A stretch of DNA of 64,000 nt. It comes from Muricea muricata. Taxonomy: Eukaryota > Cnidaria > Anthozoa > Malacalcyonacea > Plexauridae. Shown piece by piece: positions 50,019 to 63,174 of this stretch. A program made the translations under genes and the position numbers. Location of the stretch: NCBI GenBank assembly GCA_963855995.1, contig OY979717.1, positions 21,117,906 through 21,181,905 of the forward strand. Direction: 5' to 3'. Numbering within the stretch: the stretch's first letter is position 1; the number at the start of each line of letters is the position of its first letter. Under the pieces are notes generated by a model. The model was given only the letters and a program-made list of their open reading frames with translations. It did no database searches and had not been told where the DNA came from.

Positions 50019-51043
50019 TACAGTGTATACATGCTGATTTTCTTGTCCTGCAGTCTTGGCCGTAAAGCGCCGTGGAATGACCAATAATTTTCTGCATTTT
50101 AAGAGCCCCCCCCCATGCACCCTACTCTCCCGATGCGGCTGTTACGCTGATTCAACGTGCAAAAAAACTGTGACAAATAACATTGTGCGGAGAAACCCGA
50201 TGAGTCGAAAATTTTTATAAAACAAACAACGGCGAATTTATTCAGTCGTTCCACAGACTTATGTCGTTACTGGCAAAGGCGCGAAATCGTCAAGAAAATT
50301 CCTTTTAAGTATTGGGGCGTAATGCGTCCGCATTAAACTCTGTCTGGAGTAAGCGATGTCTTGGTCTTGCGTTTCCTTAATGTTATGTAGCACATCGATA
50401 TGTATTTACTCACGTATATATATAATGTCCAGCTGGAAAAGTCTGAAGAAATTATTAACTGTGCCGGCCACGCAGGCTAAAAAACACATGATACAATTAA
50501 CCGTTATCTAGCCAAAAAGATGCAACGGTGAATTGAGCCGACATTCCTGCATGATATAATATTCATCGCTTAGGTCATCATAAATATTTGTCCTATACGT
50601 AAAAAATTCGTGTGGATCGACAACATTTGAAATGTGAATTTTATGGCACGGATGTATTTGTTTCGTTTGCACAAAAAGGCGTGGTGCGGTCCGTGTGGAA
50701 TGTGAGCTGTCGCCGACCTTCGAGTTCATGAAAGGAGCCAATGAGCTGATTTTAGTCATTTTGTCACAATACAACCTTTCAACCATCGGCATCGTATTGA
50801 TGTCTTATCCTGACAGGACAATTATGAACATTGAAAACGCATCGCTGAAAAACTAACGCCAACGATACATGCTATAGCCTTTGACCTTCTACATTACAAG
50901 TACCAAAAAATCTAAAATACAGAGCGATTTCAGATTTGCCTACTTTTCTACCCACTCTGGATTTTATGCTTCAAAACTAGTAAGCGGATATTATTAAACG
51001 TAATTGACTTAGTTTTTCTATTTTTCTACAATCGATTTCTGGT
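50019..51043. other. Intergenic, one unassigned ORF
   Basis: A minus-strand frame of 94 codons (50508-50792) has balanced composition and a stretch NVVDPHEFFTYRT, then YDDLSDEYYIM, that is faintly reminiscent of a Tudor-type core, but no splice sites or domain can be confirmed. In-frame TAA lies just upstream of its Met. A C-run (50106-50113) and a short TA-repeat near 50418 are the only other features. Confidence 0.3.
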
Positions 51044-51167
51044 AACTTTTCACTGTAAAATTCCGTACTTCGTTGCGAAATTGGGGGAAGTTCGTTGCGA
51101 AGTTCAACCAGCTTGCGAAATCTTAACTGAACTTCACAACGAAGTAAGGAATATTACAGTAAAAGTT
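51044..51167. repeat. Hairpin MITE, 124 bp
   Basis: The left arm aacttttcactgtaaaattc, then gtacttcgttgcgaa, pairs with the right arm ttcacaacgaagtaaggaat, then attacagtaaaagtt. The short centre contains cttgcgaa repeats. Non-coding. Confidence 0.75.
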
Positions 51168-51834
51168 AGTTGATATTGACTGTAAAAATGGAAATTATTG
51201 CATATTATTGCATATTAACCTTGATTGTTAAAAAAAAATTAAAAAGATAAAAAAAATAATGACAAACATACATACAGATGTAATAAATATACGGCAAACA
51301 AGCCTTATCGCTGTTAATTTTGGTATTGCAAAGATTGCCAAATTTGCAAGCTACCAAATTCAGCGACTCAATTGCAAAGAAATATTTTCACCATTTATAG
51401 CAACTGAGTTATTGACTATTGTTGTGTGGTTTGGTATATTAAATACGACTTTAAAAGCGTCAAATTTATGTTAAGCTATTAGATTTGTGAAGTCAGAAAA
51501 TCAATTGGTATTGATATGGATTGAGTTTGAATAGATAGTGGAAGGCTATATGGATAGAGTATTGTGCACGTATGTGCACCCTCTACTTTTAGCAGATGAG
51601 ATTGTAAATGTGTATGTGGAACATAATTATTGCTTTAAGGCTGACTTTCTGAAATATGCTTTCCCATAATGGGAACCGGATGTTGTCAGAAGTAGATTTG
51701 TGCCCTAAAATGTATCGCAATGATGTAACTAAGCACTTTTTGACCGAAAATTGATTGCCACACGGAATGGTAAAAAGATGGTAATGATAAGAATATGCTA
51801 TATGGCTCACTGTAGTTTGATGAATACACTACAT
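51168..51834. other. Intergenic, no recognisable gene
   Basis: AT-rich sequence with an A-run near 51231-51256. Frames at 51259-51474 (plus) and 51589-51810 (minus) have no family resemblance. It may include untranslatable 5' sequence of the following retroelement. Confidence 0.35.
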
Positions 51835-53624
51835 TGATTAAATTAACATTTTCCATCTATTACTCCTGAACAGACACAGCAAATTATTTAATCCATTCCT
51901 TCTAGCAAGGTAACAGGTGCTGATGAACTGAGATTTCGATTACTGAAGATTGCTGCGCCATTCATTGCTACATCTCTCACCAAACTTATCAATCTATGTA
52001 TCGGAAACAGGCTAGGGTTGTACCCCTTCACAAGTGCGGTAGTAAATCGGACAAAAATAACTATCGTCCGACATCAGTGTTACCTATTTTATCAAAAGTC
52101 TTTGAACGACACCTATATTCAATGCTTTGCACAACTTTCTCTCGTCTAACAACCTGCTTTACAATCTCCAGTCCGGATTTAGAGGACACCATTCCAACGA
52201 AACTGTACTCATCAAAATTATAGATCGAGCGCTGAATAATCTGGATAACAATTGTATCAATGGTTTTATCTTTGCCGATTTTAAGAAAGCGTTCGACTTG
52301 GTAGATCATGACTTGTTACTAGAAAAGTTGCGACTTTACGATTTATATGACAGCAGCCTGCACCTCATGAGGTCGTACCTTACTTCACGCAAACAATTCA
52401 CCACAGTCAAAAACGTATCATCTCCACTCCAAGAGCTAACACACGGTGTACCACAAGGATCCGTACTTGCCTCCCCCCCCCCCCCCCCTTCTGTTCCTGA
52501 TATTCATCAACGATTTACCCGAAGTACTTACTCCATCTACTACCGTGGACATTTTTGGTAATGATACTACGTTAAGTAATTCAGCTACATGGAATGAGGT
52601 TGGAACATTGAAGATCGACTTTGGAAACAGCATTGGTCAAAACAAAACCGACTACATTTAAACATCAAAAAAACCAAATCGATGCTCACTACTGGGAAAA
52701 GACTGGGTTCCAAGCTTTTGCCTGAAGATTTACCTTTGTACATTAAAACAAAAAACAACACCAAACTTGATCAAACGCCTTCCCATAAATTGCTCGGTGT
52801 TCGCCTGGACCAAGATCTAAACTTTGATGAACACGTTGACTCAGTGTGTAACAAACTTTCCAAAAGAATAGGTTTATTGCGAACAATAAAACATCTCTTA
52901 CCTAAACAAGAACGTATTATCCTATACAATTCAATTATTAAACCTACTCTAATGTACGGTAGTGTCGTCTGGACCAAGACATCAAATGAAAACATACGTC
53001 GAGCGTTTAGACTGCAAAAAAAGCGCAGCAAGAGTGATCCTTAACGTTGGATTAAGAGAGGACGAACCGTTACGATCTTTAACAAATTTCTACGTTACCG
53101 TTACGATCTTTAACAAATTCCCTTTTATGATGAAGCCAACATTAATAAATGTTGTATTGTCTATAAATGTCTCCAAGGAATCACTGTCGCATGTTTAGTA
53201 ACTAGGTTAAGCAAGGTTAGCGAAATTTCATCTAAGAGTACACGATATTCGGACATTAACTTACGTTGCCCTCGCTAGACTAGAGAAACTGAGGGTGGGA
53301 AAACATTTATATCTACTGCCAGTAAATTATGGAATTCTTTACAAGTACATATTAAGAGAAGTCCTAACTTGTCTAAGTCTGAAGTCCTAACTAATCTTTT
53401 AAAAGAGAACTTTTTAATCATCAAAAAAGCCAATAATTATATAGGCCTTGACCATTTCAGTATTTCTTAATTATTGCATGAATGTATTTTACATATTGTA
53501 CGTAATAGTTTTTCCATTTTTAAATTCTATCTTGTACATACCTTACATTTAGCCTTAGTTCAGTGAGGGCCACTAGTTTATCAATCCTCGATTGTTAAGT
53601 GTTTTACCCTCGTAAAATAAAGTT
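51835..53624 (+). pseudogene. Non-LTR (CR1/L2-like) retrotransposon RT, 3' part, broken
   Basis: Plus-strand RT blocks in order. First ITPEQTQQII and SKVTGADELRFRLLKIAAP (about 51860-51970). Then ARVVPLHKCGSKSDKNNYRP, ILSKVFERHLY (52014-52120); FLSSNNLLYNLQSGFRGHHS (52130-52190); FADFKKAFDLVDHDLLLEKL (52270-52330); LTHGVPQGSVL (52436-52468). LIFINDLPEVL follows from 52498. The thumb and C-terminus follow, with SHKLLGVRLDQDLNFDEHV, LYNSIIKPTLMYGSVVW and KLWNSL. The catalytic FADD box reads FGND at about 52551-52562. A C-homopolymer (about 52471-52488) breaks the frame between SVL and the next block, and more shifts follow. The 3' end is an AATAAAG followed by a microsatellite, as usual for this class. 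The 5' half (endonuclease) is absent. Confidence 0.9.
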
Positions 53625-53815
53625 TTCCTCTCCTCTCCTCTCCTCTCCTCTCCTCTCCTCTCCTCTCCTCTCCTCTCCTCTCCTCTCCTCTCCTCTCCTC
53701 TCCTCTCCTCTCCTCTCCTCTCCTCTCCTCTCCTCTCCTCTCCTCTCCTCTCCTCTCCTTTCCTTTCCTTTCCTTTCCTTTCCTTTGCTTTGCTTTGCTT
53801 TGCTTTGCTTTGTTT
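53625..53815. repeat. Graded pentanucleotide microsatellite
   Basis: About 27 units of TCTCC run to 53759, then five of TTTCC, then six of TTTGC, each a one-base change from the last. It starts directly after AATAAAGTTT, where the retroelement 3' tail should be, so it probably grew from that tail. Frames through it (102 and 87 codons) are not genes. Confidence 0.95.
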
Positions 53816-53860
53816 TGGAAGAAACTAAACCCAATTTTGAAATATCACTTACATATTTAA

Positions 53861-55623
53861 AGTGCATATGGCATAATCACCATTCTTTTTCCAAAAACCT
53901 ACCATAACAACACGATTCGAATACTGTATACCATTCTTTGAACGGATGAATACTTCCAGAGATATTCAGCTTCAAACACACCAAAAATTGGGTTTTTGAA
54001 ATTATGGCCGGGGGAAAAGAGGCTGGGTCGAATTAGCTCTGTGACGTCATACCGTGAACACGTCTCAATACCGCATATAAAAACAATACAAAAATATAGT
54101 CATGTTCGAGGCGAAAAATAGCCAAAAATAATTACTTTTGGGGGATATTTGTTTGTATATGAACTTGTACATTCAAGGCGACTGAAAACTCATCATTGTA
54201 CCCTGGAAACTGAAGGAAACAGCTGAAATTTAGAGAATTGAGTCAAATGCAACGTTGGCATTGAGTCAGGCGTCATGTGTCACATAACGCGTCTGTTTAG
54301 AAAGGAATTCTTCGCTTTGAAGCTGTAAAAGCACCAGACAAGGTGATATACAGGCATGAATAGATAAAACACAAGGATATTGAATCGCTAGCTGAGTAGG
54401 CGCACGTAAAAGTCACAAGCACAGTGAGCACTCGTGTTTTCTTCGTTGATGTAGTTATTGTAAAGACTTCTTATGTTGTTTGCAGTATTTGTACACGCAT
54501 CATCTTGCTCATATAAACCTAGACGCAAAGCTTTATCAAATTGCCACATTGGATGCTGAATACTTTTTGTTTTTATGTATGTGATACTTTATTATTATGA
54601 CTTCGTGAGGTATAGAAAGAGATTGAAAAGTATACTGTAGGGCCATATTAGGCTTCTACGAGTCTACGACCAACTATTATTTACGAATACAGTAATAAAA
54701 CTGAACCTAAAGGTAAAAAATATTGAGAAACACTACAGTTTAGATTAGGCAGCTGCACAATGATGCATGCGATACAGGAAAATAAAAAGCTCATGTAAAT
54801 GCTGACCTTTACTCTACTCTCAAAATTTGCTATATAGAGAGAGAAATACAGTGATAAATAATATATCCAATGTATAAAACACATAAAGATTCATTGTTGC
54901 AAGCTTTCAAATTTAATTTACCCATCGAAGACTGCAGACTGTATGCCAGTCAAAAGCTTGTGAGAAATGAATATTTCAACCAGACAACGTTTACACGATT
55001 AGCAGAAGTATATATCCCAAATGTTCGTGGTCATTAACATACGCACAGTCAACATTGTTATAATACTTGCGCCATTTAACTCTTCATGCGCCTACTCAGC
55101 CAGCGATTTAATATCCTTGTGTTCTGTGTATTCATGCCTGTATATCACCTTGTCCAATGTGCTTTAACAGCTTCAAAGCGAAGAATTCCTTTCTAAACAG
55201 ACGCGTTATATGACACATGACGCCTAACTACTGCTAACGTTGCATTTGACTCAAATATCTTAATTTGAGCTATTTTCTTCAGTTTCCAAGGTACGTACAA
55301 TGATGGGTTTTCAGTCGACTTGAACTTGCAAGTTTTTATACAAACAAATATCTCCCAAAAGTAAATATTTTTGGCTATTTTTCGCCTCGAACATGACTAT
55401 ATTTTTGTATTGTTTTTATATGCGGTATTGAGACGTGTTCCCAGTATGACGTCACAGAGCTAATTCGACCCAGCCTCTTTTCTCCCGGCCATGATTTCAA
55501 AAGCTCAACTTTGAACCCAAATATCTCTGGAAGTACTTATCTGTTCGAAGAATGGTATATTTCATTCGAATCGTCTCGTCACGGTGAATTTTTGAAAAAA
55601 ATGGTGATTATGACATATGCACT
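53861..55623. mobile_element. 1.76-kb fold-back transposon with TTAA target duplication
   Basis: TTAA at 53857-53860 and 55624-55627 flanks ends AGTGCATATGGCATAATCAC and GTGATTATGACATATGCACT. The inverted arms are very long: 53861-54404 against about 55087-55623, with clear matches throughout (for example tgacgtcat, cctcgaacatgactatattt, and gcgcctactcagc at the inner edge). The loop of about 680 bp has no credible gene. A TTAA target points to the Kolobok or piggyBac superfamilies. I favour Kolobok by the ends, with low certainty. The arms are diverged by roughly a tenth, so it is not recent. Confidence 0.85.
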
Positions 55624-55627
55624 TTAA

Positions 55628-55910
55628 GCCTGATTACGTAGTTCAGTTGGCAGAGCATATGGTCTCGTATTCTCCAAAGGCCGTACGTTCGATTACAACC
55701 ATGGGCAGACAAGTTTGCCCAGTATAGGATCACGGTAACCCCCCAAATATCACACCCTCCCTCTCCCGTTAGTACACATCTCCACACAGGGGTAAAAATG
55801 ACTTGCTTTGAGCCCACTGCAACTTTTATCTTTCTTGCAAACTGATCAACGATCGAGGCAGCCCAAATTAACATGACACATGAACAAAGGTCAAGTATCT
55901 AACTCTTTTC
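55628..55910 (+). mobile_element. tRNA-derived SINE-like unit
   Basis: The head contains an RNA polymerase III A-box-like segment (tagttcagttggcagagc, 55640-55657) and a B-box-like segment (cgttcgattac, 55685-55695), 27 bp apart as in a tRNA. A non-tRNA body of about 200 bp follows. The tRNA part does not fold into a full cloverleaf with paired acceptor ends, so it is not an active tRNA gene. It begins five bases after the TTAA of the fold-back element. Confidence 0.5.
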
Positions 55911-56334
55911 AACTCAACACTTTTTTATTTAAAGGCACAGTGTAGCCTTTTTGAGCGATACTCATTATACTCATTTGATAGAAAAACTATCCGAAAACCA
56001 ATGAGAATTAGTTGAAGAAATCTCCCTTCTCGTAGTCATAGGTACACTAAAGATGGCGAACATTTCAGGTGTTTTTGTAAAGTTATAAATTTCTATGGGT
56101 ATAAATCAAGGATGTTAGTAATACATGAGGAGGCACAAATGTCCGTGCTCCAAATTGAACGGCGGGGACAATGAAACAAACACAACAACGAAAACAACCA
56201 TAACAACTACACTTCAACATATAGCCTGGCTGGAAATAAAAATTAAAGGTTTTGTGTTTCTATTAAAAACCATCGCTCCATTAGCTCCACTGCGCCTTTA
56301 TCGATTTCTCGATACAAATACTTGATTTCAAACT

Positions 56335-57057
56335 AGGAGAAGGCGTTGGCGAAATTCAAAGAACACCAGACATCTGAGTGCCATAAAGTTGCTGTTAGTT
56401 GACTTATAGTACTTCCAAAAACTTGTAGAGATGTTATCTATATGACAAATACTATCGCGAAGGAGACAAGAGCACAAAATCGCGCCGCTGCTTGGCTAAA
56501 ATAATGGAATCACTGCAGTACTTAGCAAGGCATGGTTTAACTATTCGTGGAGATAACGACGAAGAGTCAAACTTTTTTCAACTGCTGAAGTTAAGGGCGA
56601 GGGACGATAAAGATTTGGCAATTTGAATGCGATTTAATCAGCCTGCATTCAAAGTTAAGTTTATGCCAATTTGAAAATGATCCTTCTTAAAGCAGCAAAA
56701 GGAGAAGATATCTCCAACGAAATAGAGGATGTTACGTTGAAATTTAGCTCAGATGTGAACGCTAATTTTTTAGAAGCTCAATTATCTACTTTTCGAGTGC
56801 TCGTGAAAGATATGTGCTTTCATGATATTTTAGTGACAGTGTCAAACCTAAAAATGCACGAGCAAAAGCTTCTCGAGCATGTCATTACAGTGTGCAAATT
56901 GATCCTGCATGGCACAAGTGCAACGGGGGAGAAATCTTTCTCTACAGCGAGAAGATTAAAAACATGGGAACGATCGCGAGTGCAACAAGCAAGATTCAAT
57001 CACCTTGCAATTTTGAACACTCACAGAGAACGACTGGACGATTTATGGTGGTAAACG
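56335..57057 (+). pseudogene. hAT-type (DUF4371 / ZMYM1-like) transposase remnant
   Basis: From 56338, shifted frames read AKFKEHQTSECHKVAV (TTF-type zinc-finger end), NTIAKETRAQNRAA, then MESLQYLARHGLTIRGDNDE and SNFFQLLKLRARDDKDL, the start of a DUF4371 domain. After an internal deletion of most of the catalytic region, an open frame at 56671-57054 gives the hAT C-terminal dimerisation domain (LHGTSATGEKSFSTARRLKT, then RFNHLAILNTHRERLDDLWW). An intact relative would be about 600-800 residues; here only about 220 remain. Internal stops show it is dead. The source transposase could belong to the same superfamily as the hAT MITEs at 43.8 and 44.4 kb, but the ends of this copy are not visible. 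Confidence 0.75.
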
Positions 57058-58072
57058 ATAATCGTCGGCAAAATTTCGGCCAATAAAGATTTACGAATAA
57101 AGATTTTCAGCGATAAAAAAATTATAGTGAGCTGTGGATGTTCATTTTCAATAGTTATACAACATGTTCTATTTATAAAAATGATTGTGTAATATTGCGA
57201 AATAATTGCTTATAAATAAAATTTGAGTTCTTGTTTTCTATGTGGCCTACAATACTTAGAAGCATTTTCAGCAATCACAACGGTATAGAATCCCAAAAGT
57301 TTTTTGAAGAAACACGTACAGGTATGTATGTATAGCTACCATAAATGGTTATCTTCTATTAAGCCACCCCCCCCCCCTTTATATGCGGTTCTGACGTCCC
57401 TGTAAAACTAAGGAAACACGGTCGTTTAAAAGAGAGAAATAATATATCAAAGAAACTAGATATTATGTCTCAACTTCACTAACCTTAATAAATGAATTTA
57501 GAAATCAAACAGGAAATGTCATCACCGTTGTTGAAATCCTTGCGCAAGGTTGAGCAACGTACAATATTTACAACTATTTATAAAAAACAGCTGCAGCAAT
57601 TTCAATCGACCTTTTTGACTCTCAAAACATGTCGCGTTACAATGCACGTGTCCAAGATGACATCTACTTAGACAAACATTGCGCAATTTGTCCATAGTTT
57701 GTATTACGCGTGATTATAAACCGGCGAACAGACTTCAAAAAGTGTACATGTTCGGAATTGTAATCATGTCATTGGGACTATCGCAACCGAAAATGTTAAA
57801 GAATATGAGCGTTTACCAACTGAAAGGGTATTTTCAAAGTTCAAGATTGTAGCAAAGGTGTGCATACTTATATCTCAAACTCATTAATAATTCATGAAGC
57901 ATTAGCAAATCATGTTAGTCTATTTTCCTCACATGATGATACTGGATACTTGACGAAGTATGTTGATCTAGTCCCAGGACTGGATCAAAATTAATTCAGT
58001 CCAAGGACTGGATATAATTAATAATTCATTCGTTTGAGATGTCATTCCAAATTCTCCAATTCGGATTGGACG
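57058..58072. other. Intergenic, no recognisable gene
   Basis: Contains a C-run (about 57367-57377). At 57974-58014 there is a repeated ggactggat motif that anticipates the hairpin at 58073. No coding frame of note. Confidence 0.4.
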
Positions 58073-58147
58073 AGATTTCAAGTCCTTGCAGTTGGATCCA
58101 GTCCTCGGCTTCGCCTTGGACTGGATCAAACTGCGCGGACTTGAAAT
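58073..58147. repeat. Hairpin element
   Basis: The arms gatttcaagtccttgcagtt, then ggatccagtcc, and ggactggatcaaactgcgcg, then gacttgaaatc, pair around a GC-richer loop. Further ggactggat / atccagtcc copies just upstream (57974-58014) suggest a larger nested structure. Confidence 0.7.
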
Positions 58148-58254
58148 CTACTCCAGTCCTCATAGTAGGATTTGAAATATTGCTTAAAAGCTTGGTCCAG
58201 AACAGCCTCTTTTTCAGCTGGGGCCTCTTTGTGGTGAAACATGTGGTGGATAGA

Positions 58255-58404
58255 GGCCCTGGCAAAGACTGTTCGTCACATGACAAAATTTTCCAATATA
58301 TTTGGAAAATTTATTACAGAAATTAAATACCCGAAAAGTTAGCAGAAAAATTTTCCAGCTATATTGGAAAATTTGGTCATGTGACAACCAGCCTTTGTCA
58401 GGGT
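58255..58404. repeat. Hairpin element overlapping the start of the gypsy ORF
   Basis: The left arm gccctggcaaagactg, then cacatgacaaaattttccaa, pairs with the right arm ttggaaaatttggtcatgtg, then cctttgtcagggt. The 263-codon frame that starts at 58381 begins inside this hairpin, so its first 60 or so residues are not retroelement protein. Confidence 0.7.
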
Positions 58405-58589
58405 ATTCACTGCTTGCATACAAGCTCAAAAAGGCTTGCTGGTAATCGCTATAATCGTGACAATGGAAGCGTTCCGAAAATATTTGACAAATTCATTTGC
58501 TCAAGTTTAGCAGTTTCTCTGATCAGTTCCTCAATTTATTCCTCAAATTTTGAAAAATTCGCTAAAATGTTCACAACTTCCTGTTTATT

Positions 58590-61803
<3,214 letters not shown>

Positions 61804-61840
61804 ACTTGTAAACAGTTATTATTCATTATTCATTTTTTTT

Positions 61841-62028
61841 AAAAAAAGGGAGTGATATAATAGTTACGTCACAATGTCACGTGAACGTTTTAGAACAAAG
61901 AAACATTATGAATATATAGATACGATAGGAATGGTTAATAGTTAGTTAGTTATAGGGTTTTGACTGGAGTTGTCTAATAAAGCAATTTAAACGAAAGAGT
62001 GTTTGCAATTGGAATATTATAGTTGGCA
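61841..62028 (+). repeat. Polypurine tract and probable 3' LTR of the gypsy element
   Basis: The polypurine run aaaaaaagggag (61841-61852) is immediately followed by TGATATAATAG, the expected start of an LTR. An AATAAAG signal lies at 61976, and a CA that could end the LTR is at 62027-62028, giving about 176 bp. A matching 5' LTR is not seen anywhere upstream, so the LTR boundary on the right is tentative. Confidence 0.6.
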
Positions 62029-62199
62029 GTCTATATAATAATAAAACTGTTTTGCAATCTGATTATTGGTTGTTTGTATTGTCAAATCTCTCAGGAGGAA
62101 CTCTTCTTGCGAATCAATTAAAAGAAGCGAGGAAGAATCTTCAGTTTCCACTGGTCTTGGCGCTGTGTAGTTCGAAGTGCAACCGCTTGCTATCACAGA

Positions 62200-63174
62200 C
62201 ATTCAACTGTCTGCCATCTTTTCTTTTGTGTTTTGACCGGTCTTGCAGTAACCTCTTGAGGCTACTTTTGCTTCAGTGGCCACTTACGGACATAATGTGA
62301 CGAGATTCGAATCCACTTCGGTTGAATACTGTCCCAGCTGTTGCTTGAATTGAGTGGTTGGTGTAAATAACTGACAACCTGGCCTGTTGTGAGATGTCAT
62401 CTTCTTTCCTAATGTATTCTCGCCAAGAACCATGTTGTCATACTACACTTCATCCTCACAAACTTCTCTTGTTTTCGGTCGTTGAAACAGCTGCTCGTTT
62501 TCTGGATTTAAGCGAGATGTGTACTTCTGAAAAGAGGCTACAGGACATAATGGGTCATCGTTTGGCATCATTATAGCACCGTCCTCTTGCTCGTCATTCT
62601 CCCTTTGATTTTTGTTGAACTCGTCCGTTGTCTTGGTCACAAAGCTCTGTTCTTTGGCGTCCAGCTTTACCTCAAAGTCGTTCTTTTTTAGCTGCCGTAA
62701 ATTTTGTCTGCCTCGACGACAAAAGAAGAGCATTATCTCGAAAAAAACTTTGTTCTGGAGAGTTGTCGGCTTGTTAGTATCAAAAACACCACTCTCCGAA
62801 AAGTCTCTTTACGTCTTCGTCGTCGATGACTGGTTTGTGAGCTGTTTTAGCCAATCCTTCTCTTTTTAGTTTCACGCACTGCGCGATTAATACTTAATTT
62901 GCTTCTTTAAATTCGTTGTCCTTCACAATATCTACGACCAAATGTTCCTTGAAATGTCTATTCAGTCCAAACCCGAGAGAACAGAGATAGCTCTTTGAAA
63001 ATAACTCGCCGCTCTGTTTTTTCACTTCGGTGTAAAACGACTTTAAAATCCTTGTGCAGATGCTCCTCAAAAATGCTTTTAAACTGTTTTCCCTGTTTTG
63101 TGCTCTTGCTTTTTTTCTGATAGCAACGTCGAAATTTCATCCTGGTTTAATGAAGCAAACAAGCTAGAAGCCAT
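62200..63174 (-). pseudogene. Crypton tyrosine recombinase (DUF3504-type), broken
   Basis: Minus strand from ATG at 63174. MASSLFASLNQDEISTLLSE opens the N-terminal SAM-like helices. After frame breaks come SYLCSLGFGLNRHFKEHL and VDIVKDNEFKEA (about 63010-62905), then LKREGLAKTAHKPVIDDEDV (about 62870-62812). Next are LQNKVFFEIMLFFCRRGRQN (first catalytic Arg region, about 62760-62705), NDDPLCPVASFQKYTSRLNP (62565-62505), then VLGENTLGKKM. YTNHSIQATAG and HIMSVSGH, ending in a stop near 62285, carry the second catalytic block. The family's H-x-x-R has become H-S-I-Q, and at least three frame breaks or stops are present, so it is inactive. A partial tail reaches about 62200, beside the gypsy LTR. 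Crypton recombinases in metazoans move DNA by a tyrosine-recombinase route; its target ends are not identifiable here. Confidence 0.85.

Noticed and set aside
50508-50792. Possible Tudor-type exon
   Set aside because: Similarity is too faint, an in-frame stop lies just upstream of the Met, and no matching neighbour exon is visible.
53599-53907. Low-complexity ORFs through the pentanucleotide repeat
   Set aside because: Periodic peptides translated from a microsatellite.
55628-55702. Functional tRNA gene
   Set aside because: Box-like segments are present but the acceptor and other stems do not pair well, and a SINE-like body follows.
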